Positions 17,468 to 26,289 of a stretch of DNA of 64,000 nucleotides are shown here, in pieces. Both the position numbers and the translations under genes were made by a program. The DNA lies in assembly GCF_004151235.1 (NCBI RefSeq), contig NZ_JUIV01000001.1, positions 372,001 to 436,000 on the forward strand, given 5' to 3'. Numbering within the stretch: the stretch's first letter is position 1; each line of letters starts with the position of its first letter. The notes under the pieces are model-generated. The model was given only the letters and a program-made list of their open reading frames with translations, had not been told where the DNA came from and ran no database searches. Source of the DNA: Flavobacterium anhuiense (GTDB taxonomy: Bacteria; Bacteroidota; Bacteroidia; Flavobacteriales; Flavobacteriaceae).

Positions 17468-19918
17468 TTATCCAGGAAAATCTCCGCCGCCGTCTCCACC
17501 GCCGTCATTTCTTGGCTGTGCATTTTTATCTCTCTCACTCTTTGGTTTATTGAAACGATAAGTGAATGATAAATTGAACTGACGTTTACGGAATTGAAAT
17601 TCGCTATATGAATTTACATCATCTAAATACGTATACGATCTCATTTTTCGTGAATTGAATACGTCGCTAATGTTGAAAGCAATAGTTCCTTTATCTTTCA
17701 TAACATCTTTACTGAAAGCGGTATTCATTCCGAATTGGCCTAAGTTTTTACCTTGAGCTGTTTTTTGTTCTCCGTTATACATTGCTGTCAACTGCCAGTC
17801 AATTTTGTACGGAAGTGTAACTTTAGAGTTTACTCTTGCAAACCAAGAATTAGCCTGATTGTCTAAATTTTGAACAATCTCATTTCCTTGCGTATCTGTA
17901 TAACTATGTTCTCCTGTTGTTTTTACATTAAAGAAGTTGAAGTTACTGTTTAATTTCCACCATTTGTATGGAGTGTAATTAAATGTAAATTCAAAACCAA
18001 ATTTTTGCTCTTTTCCTAAGTTGATAGGCTGGCTTTTAATTACAGGAATTCCGTTAACTTGATCACCTGTAGGAGATCGCACAAAGCTGAAAACGTCTTT
18101 TGTGTCTTCAAAATATGCAGATGTATTAAAGGTTACCTTATCCCATTTTTTGATATAGCCAATGTCGTATTTGTCTGTTAAAGAAGGGTCTAGATCTGGG
18201 TTTCCTTGAAAGATATTGACGTTGCTAGCGTAGTTTACCGCTGGGTTCATGAAACGTCCTCTAGGTCTAGTTAGACGTTTGCTATAACTCGCAGTGAAGT
18301 TGCTTTGATCTGAGATTTCATAACTAATAAATGCACTCGGAAATAAGTTGTTGTATTTTTTAGTGTTGAAATCGCTGTTGTCTAATAAGTTAACGTGAAT
18401 ATCTGTATCTTCCCATCTTAAACCAAGTAAATAAGAGAATTTATTTACTTTGAAACCATACTGCGTGTAAAGCGCATTGATGTTTTCTTTATATTCTAAA
18501 GTATTTGATAAATTAGGATCTTTTGCTCCTCCATTTTCAGTTACATAATATTCGTTGTTAAGATCGCCAAAACTTCCTTTATATCCTGCTTCAAACTGGC
18601 TTCCTTTTCCTAATGGAAGAACATAATCTGCTTGAAATAATACTTGCTTTTGAACTTGATCGTTTAATGTATTATTGAAATTTGGTGAAGCTGTAATTTC
18701 ACTAAAGCTGTCATCTGTATTTCTTGAAATCGAAAGGTCTGCAGTAAGTTTGTGTCCCTTATCGTTGAAATTTTTAATCAAATTAGAAGTATATTCAAAG
18801 TTTTCGCTTCCAGTATCTGCATTATTTAAACGATATGTTGTTCCAGTGTAATTATGGGCAGCATCGTAGTTGTAATAATTGATCAGATCTCTATCATCAC
18901 CGCTATTTTTTTGGTAATTGATGGCGTTTGTCCAGAATGTAGATGGCGTTATAGTCCATTCAACACCAGCTCTTCCATTAAAACCTTTTCTAAGACGTTT
19001 TGTATCGCGATCTTCATCTAAGAAACTTTTTGTTGTACCATCTGGATTTAAATATTCAGAATTTGTCTGGCCAGCTCCTTCTGTAGTTCTGTAGTTATAA
19101 CCAGCAGTTGTAAAATAGTTTAACTTTTCAGTTTTATAATTTAAGTTGGCACTTAAACCATAAGTTTCTGGTAAACCTGTTGAAGCAATAAAAGTTCCGT
19201 TAAAGCCTTGGTTTTTTCCTTTTTTAAGAATGATATTAATGATTCCAGAACCACCTTCTGCATCATAACGTGCTGAAGGATTTGTTATTACTTCAACTTT
19301 GTCGATTGCATCAGCAGGAAGCTGTCTTAAAGCTTCAGCCATGTTTATGGCTTGAGAAGGTCTTCCGTCAATTAAAATACGAATGTTGTCGCTTCCTCTT
19401 AAACTTACATTTCCTTCTGTATCAACAGAAACGGAGGGTACATTGTCTAAAACATCGCTTACGCTTCCGCCTTTTACAATCATATCTTGGCCAACGTTGT
19501 AAACTTTCTTGTCCAGTTTAATTTCAACTGTCGATTTTTCAGCACGTACGACAACTTCGTTTAATTGTGCAGCATCTTCAGATAGGTTTACAACGCCTAA
19601 ATTGGTGTCGTCTTGAATGCTTTTTTGTTTAATTTCAGTTGATTTGAACGAAATAAACTCCACTTTTATATCATAAGTTCCGGGTGCAACCGCAACTTCA
19701 AATTCTCCTTTCGGGTTCGTAATACCTCCAGCAACAACTTTTGTGTCATTTGGAGCAGTAAGTGAAATTGTAGCATACTCTAAAGGTTGTTTGCTTACTT
19801 TCTCGAAAACTTTTCCGGTGACTTTTACTTTGGGTCTGCCTCCGGAACCTTGTTGAGAGTAATTGTAAAAACTTGTAAACAAGAATACAAGTAATACGGC
19901 AAATTTGATTTTTTTCAT
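17468..19918 (-). CDS. TonB-dependent receptor-like outer-membrane beta-barrel protein
   Basis: The 816-residue protein has a signal peptide (MKKIKFAVLLVFLFTSFYNYSQ) and a carboxypeptidase-regulatory-like domain (about 30-120, VTGKVFEKVSKQPLEYATISL). A plug domain (about 125-235) contains VIVKGGSVSDVLDNVPSVSVD and PSARYDAEGGSGIINIILKKG. The barrel matches the outer-membrane beta-barrel family common in Bacteroidetes (PF14905 type). No SusD partner follows. The C-terminus is a Gly/Asp-rich tail rather than a canonical barrel-ending aromatic residue. The ligand is unknown; such proteins carry siderophores, metals or peptides. Confidence 0.88.
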   Translation of the reverse strand: MKKIKFAVLLVFLFTSFYNYSQQGSGGRPKVKVTGKVFEKVSKQPLEYATISLTAPNDTKVVAGGITNPKGEFEVAVAPGTYDIKVEFISFKSTEIKQKSIQDDTNLGVVNLSEDAAQLNEVVVRAEKSTVEIKLDKKVYNVGQDMIVKGGSVSDVLDNVPSVSVDTEGNVSLRGSDNIRILIDGRPSQAINMAEALRQLPADAIDKVEVITNPSARYDAEGGSGIINIILKKGKNQGFNGTFIASTGLPETYGLSANLNYKTEKLNYFTTAGYNYRTTEGAGQTNSEYLNPDGTTKSFLDEDRDTKRLRKGFNGRAGVEWTITPSTFWTNAINYQKNSGDDRDLINYYNYDAAHNYTGTTYRLNNADTGSENFEYTSNLIKNFNDKGHKLTADLSISRNTDDSFSEITASPNFNNTLNDQVQKQVLFQADYVLPLGKGSQFEAGYKGSFGDLNNEYYVTENGGAKDPNLSNTLEYKENINALYTQYGFKVNKFSYLLGLRWEDTDIHVNLLDNSDFNTKKYNNLFPSAFISYEISDQSNFTASYSKRLTRPRGRFMNPAVNYASNVNIFQGNPDLDPSLTDKYDIGYIKKWDKVTFNTSAYFEDTKDVFSFVRSPTGDQVNGIPVIKSQPINLGKEQKFGFEFTFNYTPYKWWKLNSNFNFFNVKTTGEHSYTDTQGNEIVQNLDNQANSWFARVNSKVTLPYKIDWQLTAMYNGEQKTAQGKNLGQFGMNTAFSKDVMKDKGTIAFNISDVFNSRKMRSYTYLDDVNSYSEFQFRKRQFNLSFTYRFNKPKSERDKNAQPRNDGGGDGGGDFPG

Positions 19919-20009
19919 TTTCTGGTTTTCTTTTTCTCTTTAGACGCCAAATGTAGTTTTTGGTTTAAAGAGAAAAATCACAAAAAAATGTTAATAGGGT
20001 ATTTTAGAA

Positions 20010-20354
20010 TCAATCTAAAAAAGAAGCAACCAATTCTGGGTCTCGGCCAATTATAGCTTTTCCGTCTTTTACAACAATCGGGCGTTCGATTAAAATTGGA
20101 TTTTCTACCATGGCATTTATAATCTCGTCATCGCTCAGAGCTTTTCCTTTAAAATTTTCAATCCAAATTTTTTCCTTAGTTCTAACGAGTTGGATTGGCT
20201 CTAAATTTAGTTGGCCTAATAATGTTTTTAATTGGTCAAAAGATGGAGTTTCAGTTAAGTAAGGTATGATTTCAAAATCTTGTTTTGATTTTTCAATAAA
20301 AGCAAGGCAATTTCTTGATTTTCCGCATCTCGGATTATGGTAAATTTGTATCAT
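20010..20354 (-). CDS. ArsC-family thioredoxin-fold protein (arsenate reductase-like)
   Basis: The 114-residue protein has the ArsC motif NPRCGKSRN with the active Cys10. The conserved C-terminal NPILIERPIVV and GRDPE segments supply arginines used to bind the oxyanion in ArsC. Its size equals the glutaredoxin-dependent ArsC/YfgD family. True arsenate reduction is likely by family, but there is no ars operon here (no ArsB/Acr3 or ArsR), so a YfgD-like role in general thiol chemistry is equally possible. It begins 114 bases upstream of the divergent CPBP protease gene. Confidence 0.85.
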   Translation of the reverse strand: MIQIYHNPRCGKSRNCLAFIEKSKQDFEIIPYLTETPSFDQLKTLLGQLNLEPIQLVRTKEKIWIENFKGKALSDDEIINAMVENPILIERPIVVKDGKAIIGRDPELVASFLD

Positions 20355-20468
20355 TTTCTTATATTTAAACGTTGCAATATTCGTACAATAAAATGGGATA
20401 TTTTAGCAATGTCAAAAGTAAGATTAACTTATCGAATTTAAATTCTCATTTTTTAAAATTTTAAATTT

Positions 20469-21401
20469 ATGTTTTTAGAACAAGGCATTAAACCTGAAAA
20501 TAAGTTTTGGAAATATCTTTTAGGATCAGTCTTTATTATTTCAGCATCTTTTATAGGGCAAATTCCAATTACGGCAGCTGTATTTTATAAAACATTTACC
20601 GAACATAAAGTTTTTCCGACGACAAACGAAGGGATTATGAAAATGTTTGAATCTAATACAACTCTTTTTCTGGTAATGGTTTCTTTTGTTTTTGCTTTTG
20701 CAGGAATTTATTTTGTAGTAAAATACATTCACCATCAAACTCTTTTGTCGGTGACAACTTCAAGAGCTAAAGTAGATTGGAAGAGAATTTGGTTTTCTTT
20801 CTTTTTATGGGCTTTTTTTTCGCTGTTGAGCTTTTTATTTGTTTATCTAAGATCACCAGAGCAATTTATGTTACAGTTTAAATTGGTTCCTTTTTTAATA
20901 TTAGCGCTTTTAGGATGCATTTTAATTCCAATTCAGACCAGCACAGAAGAGTATGTTTTTAGAGGATATTTAATGCAAGGATTTGCCAATTTATCTCAAA
21001 ACAGATGGTTTCCGCTTCTGATGACTTCTGTAATATTTGGCTCCATGCACTGGGCAAATCCGGAAGTTGTTAAAATGGGAAATATTATTATGATTTATTA
21101 TATAGGAACGGGATTGTTTCTAGGTGTAATAACGCTAATGGATGAGGGAATGGAATTGGCACTTGGATTTCATGCTGCAAACAATCTTGTTGGAGCATTA
21201 TTGGTGACCTCAGATTGGACCGTTTTTCAAACAAATTCTATTTTTAAAGATCTTTCAGAACCCTCAGCGGGAATAGATGTAATTCTTCCAGTTTTTGTCA
21301 TTTATCCTATTTTACTTTTTATTTTTAGTAAAAAATATGGCTGGACAAATTGGAAAGATAAGCTAACAGGAAAAATTAGTAATGTCGAATTAAATGCTTA
21401 A
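20469..21401 (+). CDS. CPBP-family intramembrane glutamic endopeptidase (CAAX protease-like)
   Basis: The 310-residue membrane protein has about eight hydrophobic segments. Three catalytic motifs of the ABI/CPBP family are visible: EEYVFR with Glu160, Glu161 and Arg165; a histidine in FGSMHWAN (His194); and GFHAANN (His235, Asn239). These residues form the glutamate-based active site within the membrane. The family includes Rce1 prenyl-protein proteases and bacteriocin-immunity proteins; the bacterial substrate is unknown. It overlaps the following AMP-ligase gene by eight bases, so the two are co-transcribed. Confidence 0.9.
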   Translation: MFLEQGIKPENKFWKYLLGSVFIISASFIGQIPITAAVFYKTFTEHKVFPTTNEGIMKMFESNTTLFLVMVSFVFAFAGIYFVVKYIHHQTLLSVTTSRAKVDWKRIWFSFFLWAFFSLLSFLFVYLRSPEQFMLQFKLVPFLILALLGCILIPIQTSTEEYVFRGYLMQGFANLSQNRWFPLLMTSVIFGSMHWANPEVVKMGNIIMIYYIGTGLFLGVITLMDEGMELALGFHAANNLVGALLVTSDWTVFQTNSIFKDLSEPSAGIDVILPVFVIYPILLFIFSKKYGWTNWKDKLTGKISNVELNA

Positions 21402-22449
21402 GAATATGCAAAACTTAACTCAAAATAACGTTCACAATTATTTCAAACTAAACGGATACCATTTAAACGCAAAAGATTTGTGCCGTGTGGCTTATAGTTA
21501 CATAAAAGAAGGCGATGCGTACGAACAGTCAATAGGAGAGTTTTTCTTGGATTGGTTTGATAAAAAAGACTATATCGAAATGACAACTTCTGGAACAACA
21601 GGTCTTCCAAAATTAGTCAGATTAAAAAAACAGGCTATGATTCAATCAGCATTGGCAACTGGCGATTTTTTTGATTTGGAACCTGGGAATAAAGCTTTAT
21701 TATGTCTTCCAACACAATTTATTGCTGGAAAAATGATGCTGGTAAGAAGTTTAATTTTAGGTCTAGAATTGGATGTGGTTTCGCCAAGTCTTCATCCGCT
21801 CGAATTAAATACGACTACGTACGATTTTGTTGCGATGGTGCCACTTCAAGTTCAAAATTCTATAGAAGGACTTTCAAAAGTTCGTAAATTAATTATTGGA
21901 GGAGCAAAATTAGATTCGGCTCTTGAAGAAAAGCTTTTGCCACTAAAAACAGAAATCTATGAAACATATGGAATGACCGAAACGATTACGCATATTGCAG
22001 CAAAACGTTTGGGAGATTCTGTTTTTTCGATTCTTCCAAATGTAAAAATTTCTCAAGATGATCGCCAATGCTTGGTTATTAATGTCGCTTCTATTTCAGA
22101 TGAGCCAATTGTAACCAATGATTTGGTAGAATTAGTCAATGAACAGCAATTTAAATTTTTAGGACGAATTGATAACGTAATCAATAGTGGAGGAGTAAAG
22201 CTGATTCCTGAACAGATTGAAGCGAAATTGATCGGAAAAATTGCTAATAGATTTTTTGTAACGGGACTTCCAGATACTACTTTAGGAGAAAAATTAGTTT
22301 TGGTTATCGAAGGCGAAAAACAAGAATTTGAACCTAATTTTTTTGATGTTTTAGGAAAGTATGAAAAGCCAAAAGAAATAGTTTTCGTTTCAAAATTTAA
22401 AGAAAATGAAAATGGAAAGTTGTTGCGAAAACCTACCCTTCAGGATTAA
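21394..22449 (+). CDS. menE: AMP-binding acyl-CoA ligase, short MenE-like (o-succinylbenzoate-CoA ligase)
   Basis: The 351-residue enzyme has the adenylate-forming P-loop TTSGTTGLPK (64-73), the YETYGMTET motif near residue 190 and GRIDNVINSGGVK near 265, where the conserved Asp and Lys bind ATP and the intermediate. It is shorter than typical ligases (450-500 residues), as is usual for the compact MenE of Bacteroidetes. MenE makes o-succinylbenzoyl-CoA for menaquinone. No other men gene is in the window, so the assignment rests on family resemblance. A second ATG four codons in would avoid the overlap with the upstream gene; both starts are possible. Confidence 0.75.
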   Translation: MLKNMQNLTQNNVHNYFKLNGYHLNAKDLCRVAYSYIKEGDAYEQSIGEFFLDWFDKKDYIEMTTSGTTGLPKLVRLKKQAMIQSALATGDFFDLEPGNKALLCLPTQFIAGKMMLVRSLILGLELDVVSPSLHPLELNTTTYDFVAMVPLQVQNSIEGLSKVRKLIIGGAKLDSALEEKLLPLKTEIYETYGMTETITHIAAKRLGDSVFSILPNVKISQDDRQCLVINVASISDEPIVTNDLVELVNEQQFKFLGRIDNVINSGGVKLIPEQIEAKLIGKIANRFFVTGLPDTTLGEKLVLVIEGEKQEFEPNFFDVLGKYEKPKEIVFVSKFKENENGKLLRKPTLQD

Positions 22450-22608
22450 AATTCCAATATTTAAAATTGCTTCGCCTGTTCGCTAACGCTCGGGTGCAAA
22501 TTCCAATGCTGTGCGTTTAGAACTTTGTCAAAGTTTTAAACTTTGACAAAGTTGACAAGTGGAGTTCCAAGCTGGAACGCAAAAATAAATTTCAAGTTTT
22601 CGCAATCT

Positions 22609-22713
22609 TGTCATTTCGACGTAAGGAGAAATCTTCACAAGTAGCTCCGCTCCAATAGGCAAATCTTTGTGGAGTTTCTAACGAAGATTTCTCCTTACGT
22701 CGAAATGACAAAA
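22609..22713. repeat. Long imperfect palindrome P1, copy 1
   Basis: The left end TGTCATTTCGACG..AAGGAGAAATCT is mirrored by AGATTTCTCCTTACGTCGAAATGACA at the right end (arms given in pieces). An inner stem is formed by CACAAGTAGCTCC and the TTTGTGGAGTTT segment. The whole could form a hairpin of about 100 nt. A second copy lies at 59124-59225, so this is a dispersed repeat element. Confidence 0.85.
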
Positions 22714-22752
22714 CAGTGAGAATAATTGTTTGAAGAGTAGAAAAAAAATAAA

Positions 22753-22794
22753 AAATCCCAAATTTCAATAACTCAGATTGAAATTTGGGATTTT
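22753..22794. terminator. Bidirectional terminator between menE-like and rsmB-like genes
   Basis: Two 18-base arms (AAAATCCCAAATTTCAAT and its exact complement) enclose a seven-base loop, with A- and T-rich flanks. It separates convergent genes. Confidence 0.75.
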
Positions 22795-22832
22795 AAATAT
22801 TAAGCAATTCCAAGGCTGGAATTTGGAATTTC

Positions 22833-24047
22833 CTATTTTTTACGTTCCATAAGTGCCATATAGAATCCATCAAAACCAGATTCTGAAGCTAACATTTTAC
22901 GATCTTCAATAAAAGTAAATTGTTTTCCGATTTCTGTTTTTAAGAATTTCTCTACCTGCTCTTGGTTTTCTGATGGAAGAACTGAACAAGTTGCATAAAC
23001 TAATTTTCCGCCTGGTTTTACAATTTTAGAATAGCTTTCTAAAACCTCGCTCTGAACTTTACGAATGTTGTCGATAAATTCAGGTTGTAATTTCCATTTT
23101 GAATCAGGGTTTCTTTTCAAAACTCCTAATCCGCTGCAAGGCGCATCAATTAAAACACGATCAGCTTTTTCGTGTAATTTTTTAATCACTTTTGTACTGT
23201 CGATAATGCGGTATTCGATATTAAAAGCGCCATTTCTTTTAGCTCTTAATTTCAATTGCTTCAATTTACTTTCGTATAAGTCCATTGCAATCAATTGTCC
23301 TTTATTTTCCATTAAAGAAGCCATGTGCAATGTTTTTCCTCCGGCTCCCGCGCAAGTATCCACGACACGCATTCCAGGTTTTACGTCCAAAAATCCTGCA
23401 ACTAACTGAGAGTTCGCATCTTGAACTTCAAAAAGTCCTTGTTTAAAAGCGTCTGTCAAAAATACGTTTGCTCTTTCTTTTAAAACAAGAGCATCTGGCT
23501 GGTCTTTTAAATATTCAGTTTCAATATTTAAATCCATTAAAGTATTTCTAAGACTTTCTTTAGTTCCTTTTAAAGTATTGGTTCTAAGAATAACTTTTGC
23601 TGGCTGATTTTGTGCAGCAATTTCTTTTGCCCAAACTTTTTCTCCAAGTTCTTTTACGCCCAATTCATCCATCCAATCTGGAATAGATTCTTTGATAGCT
23701 CTAGTTTTAGATAATTCGTCAAAACGTCCTTTTATTTTTCTTTCAGGAGTTCCTTCCAATTGTCTCCAATCTGGAATTGGATAACCGCGTAAAACAGCCC
23801 AAACCGCAAACATTCTCCATAGATTGTCTCTGTCATAAGGTTCTTTTACTTCGGCAATTTCAGCGTATAATCGTTTCCAGCGAACAATTTCGTATATGGT
23901 TTCAGCAACAAACTTCCTGTCAGAACTTCCCCAACGTTTGTCTTTTTTTAATGCTCTGGCTACCACTTTATCAGCATATTCTCCTTCGTTGAAAATTGCA
24001 TTCAAAGAGTCAATGGTAGTATAAACTAAATTTCTGTGTAATCTCAT
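22833..24047 (-). CDS. RsmB/NOP2-family rRNA (cytosine-5) methyltransferase
   Basis: The 404-residue protein has an N-terminal NusB-like helical part (about 1-140). The Rossmann methyltransferase domain carries the SAM-binding stretch VDTCAGAGGKTLHMASLM (about 232-249). The two catalytic cysteines are in DAPCSGLG and YATCSV, the resolving and nucleophilic cysteines of m5C RNA methyltransferases. The likely target is a 16S rRNA cytosine, as for RsmB (m5C967 in E. coli), but NOP2/Trm4-type relatives also fit. It is a monocistronic minus-strand gene. Confidence 0.9.
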   Translation of the reverse strand: MRLHRNLVYTTIDSLNAIFNEGEYADKVVARALKKDKRWGSSDRKFVAETIYEIVRWKRLYAEIAEVKEPYDRDNLWRMFAVWAVLRGYPIPDWRQLEGTPERKIKGRFDELSKTRAIKESIPDWMDELGVKELGEKVWAKEIAAQNQPAKVILRTNTLKGTKESLRNTLMDLNIETEYLKDQPDALVLKERANVFLTDAFKQGLFEVQDANSQLVAGFLDVKPGMRVVDTCAGAGGKTLHMASLMENKGQLIAMDLYESKLKQLKLRAKRNGAFNIEYRIIDSTKVIKKLHEKADRVLIDAPCSGLGVLKRNPDSKWKLQPEFIDNIRKVQSEVLESYSKIVKPGGKLVYATCSVLPSENQEQVEKFLKTEIGKQFTFIEDRKMLASESGFDGFYMALMERKK

Positions 24048-24133
24048 TTCTATAATTTGAGTTGCAAAGGTACTATTAATTGATTGAAAGTTAAATTTTT
24101 AATACTGAATCTTAGTCTAACTCGTATTAAAAG

Positions 24134-24164
24134 AAAAAAACACTCCAAATTAGAGTGTTTTTTT
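24134..24164. terminator. Hairpin with A/T tracts upstream of rsmB-like, downstream of kup
   Basis: CACTC and GAGTG arms extended by seven A and seven T form a strong hairpin. On the minus strand it ends upstream of the kup stop region, at the boundary between rsmB-like and kup. It could attenuate or separate these two minus-strand units. Confidence 0.5.
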
Positions 24165-24182
24165 GAATTATTTAAAAGCCTA

Positions 24183-26156
24183 TTATTTTGTAATACGCGT
24201 TAATCCAATATTTTCTGGAGCGTGAAGCACCATCGGAAATTTTTCTATTTTAACAGAGCTGCTGTCCAGACCGAAAGCTCTTTCTTCAGACAAACTCAGT
24301 TTTTTAATGAAGAAATAAGAGTTCATGATAATATTTTCATGCCATCTTAAATCGTTATCATTTGATAGGAATTTCTCAGACAATACAAATTTGAAATCTC
24401 CAATAATATTATTTTTATTTAAGGATTCGTAACGGCTCGTAATATCTACTTCGCCTCGTTTTACCATATCTTTGATAACTTCTCTAAACATCAAATTGAT
24501 TTTGGTTGGCTCTCTAAAACCTAAGTTGAAATCAATTCTATAAATATCGTCTTTAGCAATTTCAGTTACTTTATATTGCGTTTTGTAAGGTTCAGTCAAA
24601 ATATTTACGTGAACAAACCAATAAATATCGGCTCTTTTCGGGCGTTTTTGAAGGATAGAATAGATGATTTTTTCCTCCAATTCGTCAACGCGATTTGCAT
24701 TGGTCATATAAACCAAATGCGTAGCATATTTCGGAATAGATAGATCTTGGCTTAATTCTACTAAAACTTGTTTGTAATCGTCAACTTTAACCACTTTAGT
24801 GTAGTTTTTGTTGATTTTCTTAGCCAAATACCAGATTGTCATTACAGAAATGAGCAAACTCGCGATGATTAAGGTTACATAACCGCCTTCTGCAAATTTG
24901 GTGATATTGGCAAAAAGGAAACTGAACTCAATCAATAAATAAATAGTGATCAACGGCACCATAAAGTACAGTTTTACACGTTTCATGATTAAGTAGTAAT
25001 TCAATAATATGGTAGTCATGATCATACACAAAATAATGGCAAGACCATACGCATGTTCCATATTTCCTGATTTCTCGAAATGTAAAACAATTCCAACACA
25101 GCCAAAAAACAATAGCCAGTTGATTGACGGAATGTATAATTGACCTTTTACTTCTGTTGGATATTTGATTTTTACTTTTGGCCAGAAGTTCAGACGCATT
25201 GCCTCGTTAATCAATGTAAACGAACCCGAGATAAGTGCTTGTGAAGCAATTACGGCAGCAAGAGTTGCAACTACAATTCCGAATGGTAAAAACCAATGTG
25301 GCATGATTAAGTAAAACGGATTTCCGTTTTCGCCTCCTAATTGTTGTAGAGTGCTTCCTTCGTGGTGAATTAAGTAAGCTGCTTGTCCAAAATAGTTTAA
25401 GACTAAAGTGGTTTTTACAAAAATCCAACTGATTCTGATGTTTTTTCTTCCACAATGCCCCATGTCAGAATATAAAGCCTCAGCTCCAGTTGTACATAAG
25501 AATACGAAACCAAGAACAAAGAAACCATCAGGATGTATCGATAATAAATGATAAGCGTAATAAGGATTAATTGCTTTAATTACTTCAGGATAATTCAATA
25601 CTTGAATGGCTCCTAAAGTACCAAGCATTGCGAACCAGATTAACATCATTGGAGCAAAGAATTTGCCGACCAATTTAGTTCCGAACTGCTGAATGGTGAA
25701 TAAAACGAATAAAATTGTAATTACGATATACACAATAGTTTGTGTCTGCATAGTAGGGTAGAATGCCCTAATTCCTTCTACGGCAGAAGAAATCGAAATA
25801 GGCGGGGTAATAATTCCATCTGCGAGCAGTGCACTACCACCAATAATCGCGGGCACAATAAGCCATTGAATTTTTGTTTTCTTGACTAATGCATATAAGG
25901 CAAAAATTCCTCCTTCGCCGTGGTTGTCTGCACTTAAAGTAATAAGTACATATTTAATTGTAGTTTGTAATGTCAGTGTCCAAAACACACAAGAAATACC
26001 TCCTAAAACAATATCAGCATTTATCGTGTGATCGCCCAAAATAGCCTTCATTACATACAATGGAGAAGTACCAATATCTCCATAAATAATCCCTAAAGTA
26101 ATTAATAAACCCCCAATAGACAACTTACTATGTAAGTTTTTATGCGATGCGCTCAT
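24183..26156 (-). CDS. kup: KUP/HAK/KT-family potassium uptake transporter
   Basis: The 657-residue protein opens with the family hallmark GIIYGDIGTSPLYVMKA (residues 19-35). It has about twelve membrane segments to residue 450, followed by a cytoplasmic C-terminal domain (about 460-657). It is a proton-coupled low-affinity potassium importer of the inner membrane. Length and motifs are those of the full family. There is no adjacent regulatory partner. A hairpin terminator at 24134-24164 closes the unit. Confidence 0.95.
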   Translation of the reverse strand: MSASHKNLHSKLSIGGLLITLGIIYGDIGTSPLYVMKAILGDHTINADIVLGGISCVFWTLTLQTTIKYVLITLSADNHGEGGIFALYALVKKTKIQWLIVPAIIGGSALLADGIITPPISISSAVEGIRAFYPTMQTQTIVYIVITILFVLFTIQQFGTKLVGKFFAPMMLIWFAMLGTLGAIQVLNYPEVIKAINPYYAYHLLSIHPDGFFVLGFVFLCTTGAEALYSDMGHCGRKNIRISWIFVKTTLVLNYFGQAAYLIHHEGSTLQQLGGENGNPFYLIMPHWFLPFGIVVATLAAVIASQALISGSFTLINEAMRLNFWPKVKIKYPTEVKGQLYIPSINWLLFFGCVGIVLHFEKSGNMEHAYGLAIILCMIMTTILLNYYLIMKRVKLYFMVPLITIYLLIEFSFLFANITKFAEGGYVTLIIASLLISVMTIWYLAKKINKNYTKVVKVDDYKQVLVELSQDLSIPKYATHLVYMTNANRVDELEEKIIYSILQKRPKRADIYWFVHVNILTEPYKTQYKVTEIAKDDIYRIDFNLGFREPTKINLMFREVIKDMVKRGEVDITSRYESLNKNNIIGDFKFVLSEKFLSNDNDLRWHENIIMNSYFFIKKLSLSEERAFGLDSSSVKIEKFPMVLHAPENIGLTRITK

Positions 26157-26236
26157 GTATAATTTTATAAAAAGACGGTTGCAAATTTACTGTTTTAAAA
26201 CAAATTAGTGGCAATTATAATTAAAAAGATAAAAAA

Positions 26237-26260
26237 AAGCACAATCGTAAAATTGTGCTT
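26237..26260 (-). terminator. Intrinsic terminator of the Tyr/Asn/Arg-rich protein gene
   Basis: Read on the minus strand, AAGCACAAT and ATTGTGCTT form a nine-base stem with a six-base loop, followed by a run of eight T. It ends the minus-strand gene at 26290. Confidence 0.75.
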
Positions 26261-26289
26261 ACTTTTTTGATTATTATTTATTTCAAAAA

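Noticed and set aside
20010..20354. Arsenic resistance operon
   Set aside because: Only the ArsC-like protein is present; no ArsR, ArsB/Acr3 or ArsA gene is near, so a resistance operon is not supported.
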